The notes below the pieces were generated by a model, which was given only the letters and a program-made list of their open reading frames with translations, did not search any database and was not told where the DNA came from. From Acidimicrobiia bacterium (GTDB lineage Bacteria; Actinomycetota; Acidimicrobiia; Spongiisociales; SHLN01), in NCBI GenBank assembly GCA_029862065.1, contig JAOTYB010000006.1, positions 1 to 32,423 of the forward strand: a DNA stretch of 32,423 bases, read 5' to 3'. The translations under genes were made by a program, and so were the position numbers. Numbering within the stretch: position 1 is the stretch's first letter; every line of letters starts with the position of its first letter. This document shows, piece by piece, positions 9,109 to 17,651 of this stretch.

Positions 9109-10388
9109 TATCCGCTCGCGATGGCTGCTCTGATAGCGGCCTCGAGTGTGGCATGGGCTTCGGCAGTGTTGAGGTTGGGTGTGTTGTCGAGCCCGGAGGC
9201 CTGATAGAAGTGGGTCATCGCCGCTCCGAATTGTTCGGCGATCTCCTGGCGGGACCCGGGTGACACCAACCGCACCCGACCGGGGTCGATGGCAGATTCC
9301 GCCACGGTCTTGGCGCCACCGTTGGCGAACACGATGACCGGCGCGCCGCGCTGCATTGCCTCAGCCAGCGCGGTCCCGCCCTCCTCCCGAACGCCGGCGA
9401 ACACCACTGCCCCGGCCCGGTCGAGCAGATCCATTGCTTCCGGGTAGGGGAGCCACCCTCGGAGGTCGACCCGATCAAGGAGGCCGAGTTCCTCGATCAG
9501 GCCCTCTAGCGCCGACCGTTCCGGGCCATCGCCGACGATCACCATGCGCACGTCCGGGTGGGCCTCGGCCAACCCGCGGACGGCCAATCGAACCCCCTTG
9601 CGCGTCTCGAACGACGACAGAAACAGTATGAAGTCCTCCCGCGGTTTGGCGACCCGGTCGACCTCAGTGAACATGACATGGTTGAGAACCACGTCGGCCG
9701 GACGGGGCCTCCCGAGCCGCGCCTGGGTCTCTTCGCTTTGGGCGATGCGCACGGCTGCCTTCCGCCAGGTCCGCCGGGTAGCGGGGGCCAGCGACAAGAC
9801 CCGAACTGCGATGAGGTCGATCAACTCGGATGCGATGCCTTTCGCTCCCAGAGCCCGCCACATGTCTGACGGAGTGGTAACAGCACCGCCGACCGGGCCC
9901 CAGGCCAGAGGAATCGGGAGGCGACGCCCCGGAGAGGGCAGCCAGTAGACGGAGTAGGTGGCGTGATGGGTCACGTCGAAGGGTCGGTCCGCGTGGAGCT
10001 TTTTCGCCAGTCGCCGAGCGCTGCGCTGCCACCCCAGGTATGCGATGAAGTACCCGATTAAGTGTCTTCGCGACTTGTCGGTAGGCGCATGTGGCAACCA
10101 GCGCGCCCACTTCGGCTCGTTGACGAGTTGGAATTCGATCGTGGAATCCGGGTTCTCGCGCTCCCATTCCTGGATTGCGCCGATGTGCTCAGGTCCGACC
10201 AGCACGGTCAGTTCGCCGAACCGGGCAACCGACTGGACCAGGCTCCAGCCAACCCCTGGTTCGGATCCCCTTCCCGGTTCGCAGGCGTAGGCGATTACCA
10301 AGACACGCGGGCGCCGAGTCTCGGATGGAGCGGAGAGATTTGCTTGGCTCACCAGGCCTGTCGATTCGTGGCCGATCGACTTCGCCAT
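9108..10388 (-). CDS. Glycosyltransferase family 4
   Basis: RPRVLVIAYACEPGRGSEPGVGW...FILFLSSFETRKGVRLAVRGLAEAHPDVRMVIVGDGPERSALEGL...EEGGTALAEAMQRGAPVIVFANGG. Confidence 0.92.
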   Translation of the reverse strand: MAKSIGHESTGLVSQANLSAPSETRRPRVLVIAYACEPGRGSEPGVGWSLVQSVARFGELTVLVGPEHIGAIQEWERENPDSTIEFQLVNEPKWARWLPHAPTDKSRRHLIGYFIAYLGWQRSARRLAKKLHADRPFDVTHHATYSVYWLPSPGRRLPIPLAWGPVGGAVTTPSDMWRALGAKGIASELIDLIAVRVLSLAPATRRTWRKAAVRIAQSEETQARLGRPRPADVVLNHVMFTEVDRVAKPREDFILFLSSFETRKGVRLAVRGLAEAHPDVRMVIVGDGPERSALEGLIEELGLLDRVDLRGWLPYPEAMDLLDRAGAVVFAGVREEGGTALAEAMQRGAPVIVFANGGAKTVAESAIDPGRVRLVSPGSRQEIAEQFGAAMTHFYQASGLDNTPNLNTAEAHATLEAAIRAAIASG

Positions 10389-11791
10389 TTCCCGACCGTT
10401 CCTTCAGTGGCCACGACCGAGCCAAGTCCGTAGATGCTCCACAGCCAAACGGCAGCCTGGGGACCTTCCAAGCTGGGGTCAAAGAAGCCATTGATGAGGG
10501 CCGCCATCGCTCCCACCATGCACCACGAGAGGACGGCGGCTTTCTGTGATTCGCCCAACTGGCTCAGCCGTTTTCGAGCCCTCCATAGATACACATACCA
10601 GACGGCCCACAATGCCACCCAGAGACTCGTTCCGATCAGGCCCATGCGGGCGAGCACCGATAGATGTGAGTTATGGGGATTGCGCAATTCGGGGCCCGTT
10701 TCCGCACCAGCATAGAACCCGTATTTACCGGCGAGGTTCGGCCCAAAACCGAAACCAGATAAGAAACGCTCGTTCGTCAACGTGTCGTCCAGTACGAGGT
10801 CCCAGAGCTCGAGTCGCCATGCAATGGTGCCATCATCCTCACCGGTACCCGGCTCGGCCCGGACGTTGATGTCGGTGATATTTGAAAACAGCTGGGATAT
10901 TGAGACTTCCCGTCGCTCCAAGTCGAACCGCACATCGAATGCAAAAGCCAGCAACATCGCGGCTATGAGAACGACCAGAACGTTGCCCATTGCCGGCCGC
11001 GCCCGCTTGCCTGCCAAGTAGATCGCAAAGAGAGCTATGAAGCCGGCGACCAGTGTGCCTCGGTTTTGGGTTCCCGCCAGAGCGAGCAAGAGAAGTCCGC
11101 CGACGGTAAGAAGCACATTTCGCACACGGTCACGTCGCTCCACTTCGGGTGCGACGACCAGCAAGAGAAAGGCGATCGCAATAACCGCCTGTACCCCCAC
11201 GTTGCCCGGCTTGTGTGACGTGATCAGGACCTCCGAGTCGGGCAGGAACAACCCGGTCTGCCGGTTGGCCAGTAGAAGACGCACCGTCCCGATCATCAGA
11301 AAGGCCGGGATGATCCTCGTGTACCAGCGAATGAACAAGTCATACGCCGGCTCCCAGGCCCGGACCAATGCCCCCAGGACAATTGCGAACAACCCGTAGT
11401 AGAAGATGGCGCTGTCACGCACCGCCTCTTGAACGGGGTTGGAAGTTGCGCCCAGGATGAGGAGCATGAATCCGAACCCCATGAAAGCGACAAGAAACTG
11501 CATCGGCAGACTCAGTCGGATGAATCGAACCGCCTCACCGGATCGGATGACGACATAGAGCCCGAGCGCCAGTATGAACTCGCCGACGAACAACGGTGTC
11601 CCTGGCACATGGATCCACGCGAACGCACGGTCGAAAAAGAGGTAGCCGCCGAGCAGGACGGCCAGCGCTCTGGTCAGGAAGCGGTAGCGGGCAGTGCGGT
11701 CTTTCAGCGCACTGGCGATCAACGCCTTTGAGGCGGACCCGTGCTCATTGCGGGGCGACCGTTCAGGAGGTGAGAAGATCGAGTCGGTCAC
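10349..11791 (-). CDS. O-antigen ligase / Wzy-type polymerase-like polytopic membrane protein
   Basis: About 10 or more TM segments; periplasmic-loop motif ELRNPHNSHLSVLARMGLIG characteristic of the Wzy_C/WaaL families. Confidence 0.85.
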   Translation of the reverse strand: MTDSIFSPPERSPRNEHGSASKALIASALKDRTARYRFLTRALAVLLGGYLFFDRAFAWIHVPGTPLFVGEFILALGLYVVIRSGEAVRFIRLSLPMQFLVAFMGFGFMLLILGATSNPVQEAVRDSAIFYYGLFAIVLGALVRAWEPAYDLFIRWYTRIIPAFLMIGTVRLLLANRQTGLFLPDSEVLITSHKPGNVGVQAVIAIAFLLLVVAPEVERRDRVRNVLLTVGGLLLLALAGTQNRGTLVAGFIALFAIYLAGKRARPAMGNVLVVLIAAMLLAFAFDVRFDLERREVSISQLFSNITDINVRAEPGTGEDDGTIAWRLELWDLVLDDTLTNERFLSGFGFGPNLAGKYGFYAGAETGPELRNPHNSHLSVLARMGLIGTSLWVALWAVWYVYLWRARKRLSQLGESQKAAVLSWCMVGAMAALINGFFDPSLEGPQAAVWLWSIYGLGSVVATEGTVGKWRSRSATNRQAW

Positions 11792-11846
11792 GCGACGCTC
11801 TCCTCTCGCCGGGTCGTCGTTGCCCTAGCAGGACGGTTTGCCGCGG

Positions 11847-12809
11847 CTACGCGGCGCCTTCTTTAACCTGCTTTTCGATCCAGCGATAGGTATCGACTAG
11901 GCCTTCTTCGAGGGCAGTAGTCGGTTCCCATCCGAGGACCTCGCGCAGCTTAGTGTTGTCGGAGTTTCGGCCCCGCACGCCCTGCGGCCCGTCGACGTGC
12001 TTGAGCGTAATCCCTTGCTTGCCGGAGATCTCGATGACGATCTGCGCCAGCTCGTTGATCGTGACCATGCGGTCGCGACCCAGATTGAGCGGCTCGGTGT
12101 AGCCCGAGTCCATAAGACGGACGAGGCCTTCCACGGTGTCGTCCACGTGACAGAAGGAGCGGGTTTGCTCGCCGTCACCCCAGATCTCGATCGTTCCACC
12201 GTCTTCGACCTCGGCGACCTTGCGGCACAGCGCGGCCGGGGCCTTCTCGCGTCCGCCGGTCCAGGTGCCGTAGGGCCCGTAGATGTTGTGGAAGCGGACC
12301 ACTCGCACGTCCATGCCGTAGTCGAGGTGGTAGTAGTGGGCGGCGATTTCTGAGACAAGCTTCTCCCACCCGTAGGCGTCCTGGGGAGCTGCCGGATAGG
12401 CGTCTTCCTCTTTGAGAGGCGTGACGTTGGCGTCCTCCTGGAGGTACTCCGGGTAGATGCAGGCCGACGACGTATAGAGGTACTTCGAGACCCCATTCTC
12501 CCGAGCCGCCTCCAAGGTGTGCAGGTTGATGAGGGCGTTGTTGTGGAGAATGGTCGAGTGGTTGGCCGAGATGAAGCCCATGCCGCCCATGTCGGCGGCC
12601 AATGCGTAGACGTGGTCGACGTCCTTGGTGGCCTCCTGGCAGGCTTCCCAACGGCGGAGGTCGAGGATCTTGAACTCATCGGCGTCGATGTCACTGAATT
12701 CGGGTTCCTTGATGTCGACACCCCGGACCCAGTAGCCGCGGTTACGGAGATCGGTGACGAGGTGGTGGCCGATGAATCCGCCGGCTCCGGTGACGAGTAC
12801 TCGTTCCAT
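11847..12809 (-). CDS. GDP-mannose 3,5-epimerase-like SDR epimerase
   Basis: GAGGFIGHHL NAD motif; ADMGGMGFI, SSACIYPE, PAAPQDAYGWEKL, FHNIYGPYGTWTGGREKAPAALCRK, GPQGVRGRNSDN match remembered plant GME motifs nearly word for word. Confidence 0.88.
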   Translation of the reverse strand: MERVLVTGAGGFIGHHLVTDLRNRGYWVRGVDIKEPEFSDIDADEFKILDLRRWEACQEATKDVDHVYALAADMGGMGFISANHSTILHNNALINLHTLEAARENGVSKYLYTSSACIYPEYLQEDANVTPLKEEDAYPAAPQDAYGWEKLVSEIAAHYYHLDYGMDVRVVRFHNIYGPYGTWTGGREKAPAALCRKVAEVEDGGTIEIWGDGEQTRSFCHVDDTVEGLVRLMDSGYTEPLNLGRDRMVTINELAQIVIEISGKQGITLKHVDGPQGVRGRNSDNTKLREVLGWEPTTALEEGLVDTYRWIEKQVKEGAA

Positions 12810-12876
12810 TTTCAGTAGTTCCTTCTCTTTGGGTGGCCCTGTTCAGAGCTTGCTGGGCAAATGGCTCGGATGCCAC

Positions 12877-13692
12877 TCACTGTACTTCACTTTCCGCGGT
12901 TGTATCGGGGGCTTGGGGTCCCCGATACAACTCGGTAACGGTGACTAAACGGGGCGGTCTCCGGAGCACCCGGAACACGAACCGAGGGTTGTTTCCCAGG
13001 TAGCGCTTCCACAGCCTGCGAGGCTCCTTGAGCAGGCGATAGAGCCACTCGAGACCCCGCTTCTGCATCCATGCTGGGGCCTGGGGAAGCAGGCCGGCGT
13101 GGATGTCAAAGGCGGCTCCCACTCCGAGGAGGGCGGGAGCATTGAGCCGAGCCCGGTTGGCGTCCATCCAGCGTTCCTGCTTGGGGGTGCTGAGGCCGAC
13201 CCATACGAAGTCGGGCCCGGCGCGGTTGATGGAGCTGGTGATCTCGGTGACCTCGGCCTCGGTGAGGTCACGGAAGGGCGGCGAGTAGGTCCCGACCACT
13301 TTGAGGCCCGGAAACAGTTCGCCGAGACGGGCGGCCAGCAGTTCGGGGACACCCTCTTTGCCGCCGTAGAAGAAGTGGGTCCAGCCTGCGGCCGCCGACC
13401 GACCGAGGATCTCCAGCATGAGGTCCGGCCCATACACGCGAGACATATCGATGGCTCCGGCCCGCTTGCCCGCCCACACCATCGGCATCCCATCGGGGGT
13501 CGTGAGCCCGGATCGATTGTGGATGCGCAGCAAGTCGGGGTCGGCCTGCGACTCCATAACGCCGTGAACGCCGGTTACGCACACGTAGTGCGGCTCGTTC
13601 TCGTCCACCCAGCGGCTGAGCTCCGCCACCGCGCTCGTCATGTTGATCGCGCTGATGCCAACGCCCAAGACGTCTACTCGAGGGATTCCCAT
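12877..13692 (-). CDS. WecG/TagA/CpsF family glycosyltransferase (GT26)
   Basis: RVDVLGVGISAINM...HYVCVTGVHGVMESQADPDL...TTPDGMPMVW...VYGPDLM...WTHFFYGGKEGVPELLAARL...PDFVWVGLSTPKQERWM...GVGAAFDIHAG. The track ORF extends further upstream, but that part is a shadow of the next gene. Confidence 0.95.
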   Translation of the reverse strand: MGIPRVDVLGVGISAINMTSAVAELSRWVDENEPHYVCVTGVHGVMESQADPDLLRIHNRSGLTTPDGMPMVWAGKRAGAIDMSRVYGPDLMLEILGRSAAAGWTHFFYGGKEGVPELLAARLGELFPGLKVVGTYSPPFRDLTEAEVTEITSSINRAGPDFVWVGLSTPKQERWMDANRARLNAPALLGVGAAFDIHAGLLPQAPAWMQKRGLEWLYRLLKEPRRLWKRYLGNNPRFVFRVLRRPPRLVTVTELYRGPQAPDTTAESEVQ

Positions 13693-13699
13693 GGAAGAA

Positions 13700-14881
13700 T
13701 TATCGACGCTCGGAGGTGGGACCTGAAATGGTACGAGCGACCCTTTCATAGACCGCTTCCAGCCCGGCCAGGCCGTGCTGTTCGGAGTAGCGGTCCTCAA
13801 AGAGGCGTCGGGCGCTGGTTGATCCGGCGGCGACGTGAGCGCGATCTTGCAGGCGAGCCAGGCCCTTGGCCAGGTCGTCCGGGTCGCCCGGTCGGGCCAG
13901 CCAGTCGGGCCCGAGCGGGGCAACGACTTCGGGAATCGGGCCGATGTCGGATGCGAGAACGGGCACGCCGGCAGCCAATGCTTCCAGCAACACCATGCTG
14001 AGGCCCTCGTACCAAATCGATGGCAGAACCAGTGCCCGGGCTTCGAGCATGTGGGACCGCACCGCTGATTGGTCCACCTGACCCAGAAGGGACACACTGG
14101 GCAGACCTCTCCGTCGCAGGTCGGCCTCGAGCGGGCCGACGCCGATGATGTCGAGCTCATAGTCGAGCCCGGCTCTCTCCCACGCATTAAGCAGCACGTC
14201 GGGAGCCTTCTCGGTGGTGAGCCGGCCAACGAAGAGCACCCGGTTGGAGTCTTCGGCCGCCCGGGTGCGGGGCCCGGGGTCGGGTACGAAATTGGGTTTC
14301 ACCGCGATCCGGTCGGCCGGGATCCCGCTTTCGATGAAGCGGTCACGGGCGAAATCGGTGAGAGCAAGGATGAGGTCGAGGTCTTTGCGCCAGGTCCCCC
14401 GCCGGCGGTTGAAGGCGATCGTCGAGGCCGATGCCAATGACTGGGTGTAGCTGTCGAGGTAGCACTTGTAACGCACGCCGTACCAGGCGTTCTGGCTCGC
14501 GACACACAGTTCGCATGCCTGGTTGTCTCGCAGCAACATGGCGTTGGCGCAGGCCAGCCGGTAGTTGTGGAGCGTGAGAACGGTTGGCGAGAACTCCCGA
14601 GCTGCCCGAAACACGGAGGGGGACAGGTGGTACCAGGTGTTGTGGAAGTGGGTGACGTCGGGGGCGTGCACCCGAACCAGGTCACGGACTCGCCGGGCGG
14701 CCGCCGGGTTCCAGGGGCTTCGGATCATGTCGCCGGCGGCGGCCAGCGGTCCCGGCGGGTTCTGCTCCCGATGCTCGATGACCGAATGCCCGGCGTCCCG
14801 CAACAGTTCCGCCTCATTGGAGGCCACCGAGTCCTCTCCACCCGGCTGACGATACTGGGTGTGGATCTGGAGGATTTTCAC
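13700..14881 (-). CDS. Glycosyltransferase family 4
   Basis: MKILQIHTQYRQPGGEDSVASNEAELLRDAGHSV...NRVLFVGRLTTEKAPDVLLNAWERAG...PSIWYEGLSMVLLEALAAGVPVLASDIG. Confidence 0.94.
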   Translation of the reverse strand: MKILQIHTQYRQPGGEDSVASNEAELLRDAGHSVIEHREQNPPGPLAAAGDMIRSPWNPAAARRVRDLVRVHAPDVTHFHNTWYHLSPSVFRAAREFSPTVLTLHNYRLACANAMLLRDNQACELCVASQNAWYGVRYKCYLDSYTQSLASASTIAFNRRRGTWRKDLDLILALTDFARDRFIESGIPADRIAVKPNFVPDPGPRTRAAEDSNRVLFVGRLTTEKAPDVLLNAWERAGLDYELDIIGVGPLEADLRRRGLPSVSLLGQVDQSAVRSHMLEARALVLPSIWYEGLSMVLLEALAAGVPVLASDIGPIPEVVAPLGPDWLARPGDPDDLAKGLARLQDRAHVAAGSTSARRLFEDRYSEQHGLAGLEAVYERVARTISGPTSERR

Positions 14882-14925
14882 GGGAGGCCAGTGTACGGCA
14901 GCTCAATCCCCGGGCGTTTCAATCG

Positions 14926-15178
14926 GATACGCGATACGCGATACGGGATACGCGATACGCAATACGCAATACGCAATACGCAATAGGCAGTACCTTGTTG
15001 GTGCGCGGTCTCGGGCCTCCGCGCTACTGCTTACTGCTTACTGCTTACTGCTTACTGCGTCCGGCGTCCGGCGTCCGGCGTCCTAGCGTCCGGCGTCCGG
15101 CGTCCTGCGTCCTGCGTCCTGCGTCCGGCGTCCGGCGTCCTGAGTCCTGCGTCCTGCGTCCTGCTTCCTGCGTCGATT
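14926..15178. repeat. Heptad-array element, locus B
   Basis: Nine [GA]ATA[CG]G[CG] heptads (14926-14988), 35-nt core AGTACCTTGTTGGTGCGCGGTCTCGGGCCTCCGCG (14989-15023), CTACTGC (TTACTGC)x4, then about 16 GTCC[GT]GC-type heptads to 15171. Confidence 0.92.
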
Positions 15179-15279
15179 TCCGCCACTTTCCCCCCGCTCT
15201 GGCTGCTAACGGTTGGCTCAAGATATCACTCTCCGTGGTCGATAACGCTCTGAGTAACACATACAGACCACTGTGAGGG

Positions 15280-17574
15280 ATGTACATGAAACGCCTAGCT
15301 GCGGCTATCGCTGTCTTTGCCATACTCGTACCACTGCAAGGAGCCATCGCCGGCGCCGACTCGACTTCCGGTACTGAGGTGGCCTTCTACGATCCGGGCT
15401 CGTCCAGCTGGCACATTCCCGGTGGCGACAGCTTCTACTACGGAGCCCCCGGCGACACCCCACTGTTGTGCGACTGGAACGGCGACGGTATCGCCACTGT
15501 CGGCGTGTATCGCGAGACCACCGGGTATCTGCTTCTGAGCAACGGACTCAGCACCGGAGTCGCCGACTATGAGTTCTACTACGGAAACCCGGGCGACCGG
15601 CCGCTGTGCGGAGACTGGAACGGCGATGGTGTTGACACGATTGGCATCTTCCGTCCGTCCGAGTCGCGGTTCTATCTGCGCGACACCAACTCGCTGGGAT
15701 TTGGGGACCGGGACTTCCAATTCGGTTTCTCCAAGGGGCTGCCGTTTGCTGGGGACTTCAATGGCGACGGTTACGACACCGTTGGTGTGCGTGATCCCAA
15801 GAACGGGTTCGTGGCCATCGCCCGCGGGCATGTGTCAGACGCGCCGGTGATGGAGGCCTACTTCGGGTCGTCCTCCGACACCCTGGTCGTCGGTGACTGG
15901 GACGGCGACGGCACCGATCGCATCGGCGTCTATCAGCCGGCCACCAAGACCCTGGCGGTCACCAACCTGTTCGGCACCGACAAGATCGCCCACGTCTATG
16001 ACCTGGGTGCTGTGACTGGCATCCCCCTCGCTGCCGAATTCGATGGTTCCGGCGGAGTCCAAACCAAGCATCCCGAGTACACGGGTGAGCTGGCCGACGT
16101 CGTCAAGCCAAAGGCGCAACCCGCTCCGGCAGCTCCGGCTCCGGCTCCGGCTCCGGCCGAGGAGCCCCCGGTTGAGCAATCGGCCACTCCTGTCCCAAGC
16201 GCCGCCCCGGCCTCCCCGATCGTCAAGCCGGCGGTTTCCATTCCCGGCAACGCGATCCGGATCGCCCCGGGCACCAGCATTCAGTCTGTAGTAGATCAGA
16301 ACGGTGGCAGTGCCACGTTCTTGATCGGCGCAGGTGTCCATCGCGAACAGTCGGTGAAGCCCAAGTCCGGCCAGACCTTCATCGGAGAGTCGGGTGCGGT
16401 GATGAGCGGTGCCCGGCTTCTCGAGGGTTGGCAGCGCGATGGCAATCTGTGGTTCGTCGGCGGACAAGGTCAGTCTGGCCGCTTGCACGGCGACTGTGTC
16501 TCGGGAGCTCCTCGGTGCAACTACCCCGAGGAGCTGTTTGTCAACGATGCCCGCATGAAGCATGTTTCGTCCAAGGGCTCAGTCGCAGCCGGTAGTTGGT
16601 TCTTTGACTACGGTTCCGACCGGATCTACATCGGCCAGGACCCGGCAGGCAAGCGAATCGAGACTTCGGTAACCGAGAGCGCCTTCACCGGTCAGGTGTC
16701 GAATGTCACGATCACCGGATTGGTTATCGAGAAGTACGCCAGCCCGGCCCAGGTCGGCGCGATCGATACGCGGGCCAACCCGAGCGGCAACACCAACGGC
16801 TCGGACTGGTTCATTGCCAACAATGAGGTCCGCAACAACCATGGTGTCGGCATCAAGTCGACCAACGGCAGCCGGGTGGTTGGCAACTACGTCCACCACA
16901 ACGGCCAGCTTGGCCTGGGTGGCGACGGTCCCGGAATGTTGATCGAGAACAACGAGATCTCCTACAACAATGCCTCGGGCTACGCCTACGGCTGGGAGGG
17001 TGGCGGCACCAAGTGGTCGAAGTCGACCGACCTGGTGGTTCGGAACAACTACTCGCACCACAACGTCGGTCCCGGCCTGTGGACTGACATCGACAACATG
17101 AACACGCTGTACGAGGGCAACCGAGTCACCAACAACGTTGGCATCGGTATCTTCCACGAGATCTCGTACAAGGCGGTCATCCGCAATAACTACATCGAGG
17201 GCAATGGCGCAGGCCACTCGGCGTGGTTGTGGGGAGCGGGCATCGTGGTGGCGGCTTCGCCCGATGTTGAGATCTACGGCAACGAGGTCATCAACAACGC
17301 CGACGGTATCGCCGGTATCCAGCAAAACCGCTCGGATGCTCCGGCCAGCTTCGGCCCGCAGATTGTCGCCAACCTGTACGTGCACGACAACAAGATCACG
17401 ATGAGTGAAGGTCACACCGGCCTCGTGCAGGACGTCGGTGACAACGCGGTGTTCACCAGCCGCAACAACCGCTTCGAGAACAATGAGTACACGCTCAACG
17501 GTTCCGACCGTCGGTTTGAATGGAACAACGGAGAGCGCAGCTTGCAAGAGTGGAACTCGTTCGGCCTGTCTTGA
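15280..17574 (+). CDS. Secreted protein: FG-GAP/VCBS-like DWNGDG repeats + Pro/Ala linker + right-handed parallel beta-helix (paralog 1)
   Basis: Signal peptide (MKRLAAAIAVFAILVPLQGAIAGA); repeats CDWNGDGIATVGVYR, GDWNGDGVDTIGIFR, GDFNGDGYDTVGV, GDWDGDGTDRIGVYQ; C-terminal N/G-rich beta-helix rungs (NNEVRNNHGVGIKSTNGSRVVGNYVHHN...). Confidence 0.9.
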   Translation: MYMKRLAAAIAVFAILVPLQGAIAGADSTSGTEVAFYDPGSSSWHIPGGDSFYYGAPGDTPLLCDWNGDGIATVGVYRETTGYLLLSNGLSTGVADYEFYYGNPGDRPLCGDWNGDGVDTIGIFRPSESRFYLRDTNSLGFGDRDFQFGFSKGLPFAGDFNGDGYDTVGVRDPKNGFVAIARGHVSDAPVMEAYFGSSSDTLVVGDWDGDGTDRIGVYQPATKTLAVTNLFGTDKIAHVYDLGAVTGIPLAAEFDGSGGVQTKHPEYTGELADVVKPKAQPAPAAPAPAPAPAEEPPVEQSATPVPSAAPASPIVKPAVSIPGNAIRIAPGTSIQSVVDQNGGSATFLIGAGVHREQSVKPKSGQTFIGESGAVMSGARLLEGWQRDGNLWFVGGQGQSGRLHGDCVSGAPRCNYPEELFVNDARMKHVSSKGSVAAGSWFFDYGSDRIYIGQDPAGKRIETSVTESAFTGQVSNVTITGLVIEKYASPAQVGAIDTRANPSGNTNGSDWFIANNEVRNNHGVGIKSTNGSRVVGNYVHHNGQLGLGGDGPGMLIENNEISYNNASGYAYGWEGGGTKWSKSTDLVVRNNYSHHNVGPGLWTDIDNMNTLYEGNRVTNNVGIGIFHEISYKAVIRNNYIEGNGAGHSAWLWGAGIVVAASPDVEIYGNEVINNADGIAGIQQNRSDAPASFGPQIVANLYVHDNKITMSEGHTGLVQDVGDNAVFTSRNNRFENNEYTLNGSDRRFEWNNGERSLQEWNSFGLS

Positions 17575-17651
17575 GCTCCGCCGCTCTCCGGATTGGCGTT
17601 AGTGACACAGAGCGCTTATTGTCCCGGTGCGCTGACATGGGTTTTTGAGAA

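Noticed and set aside
13693-14229. Upstream extension of the WecG ORF (track 12877-14229) as a fusion protein
   Set aside because: The extra N-terminus is out-of-frame reading of the adjacent GT4 gene; the WecG family start fits ATG 13692 exactly.
14926-15178. CRISPR array or protein-coding repeat (track ORFs 14995-15276 + and 15045-15347 -, translated RRPASGVRRP... / GRRTPDAGRRTQ...)
   Set aside because: Units are 7 nt with no spacers, so not CRISPR. The repetitive peptides are the trivial translation of a heptanucleotide tandem repeat; no RBS or domain support.
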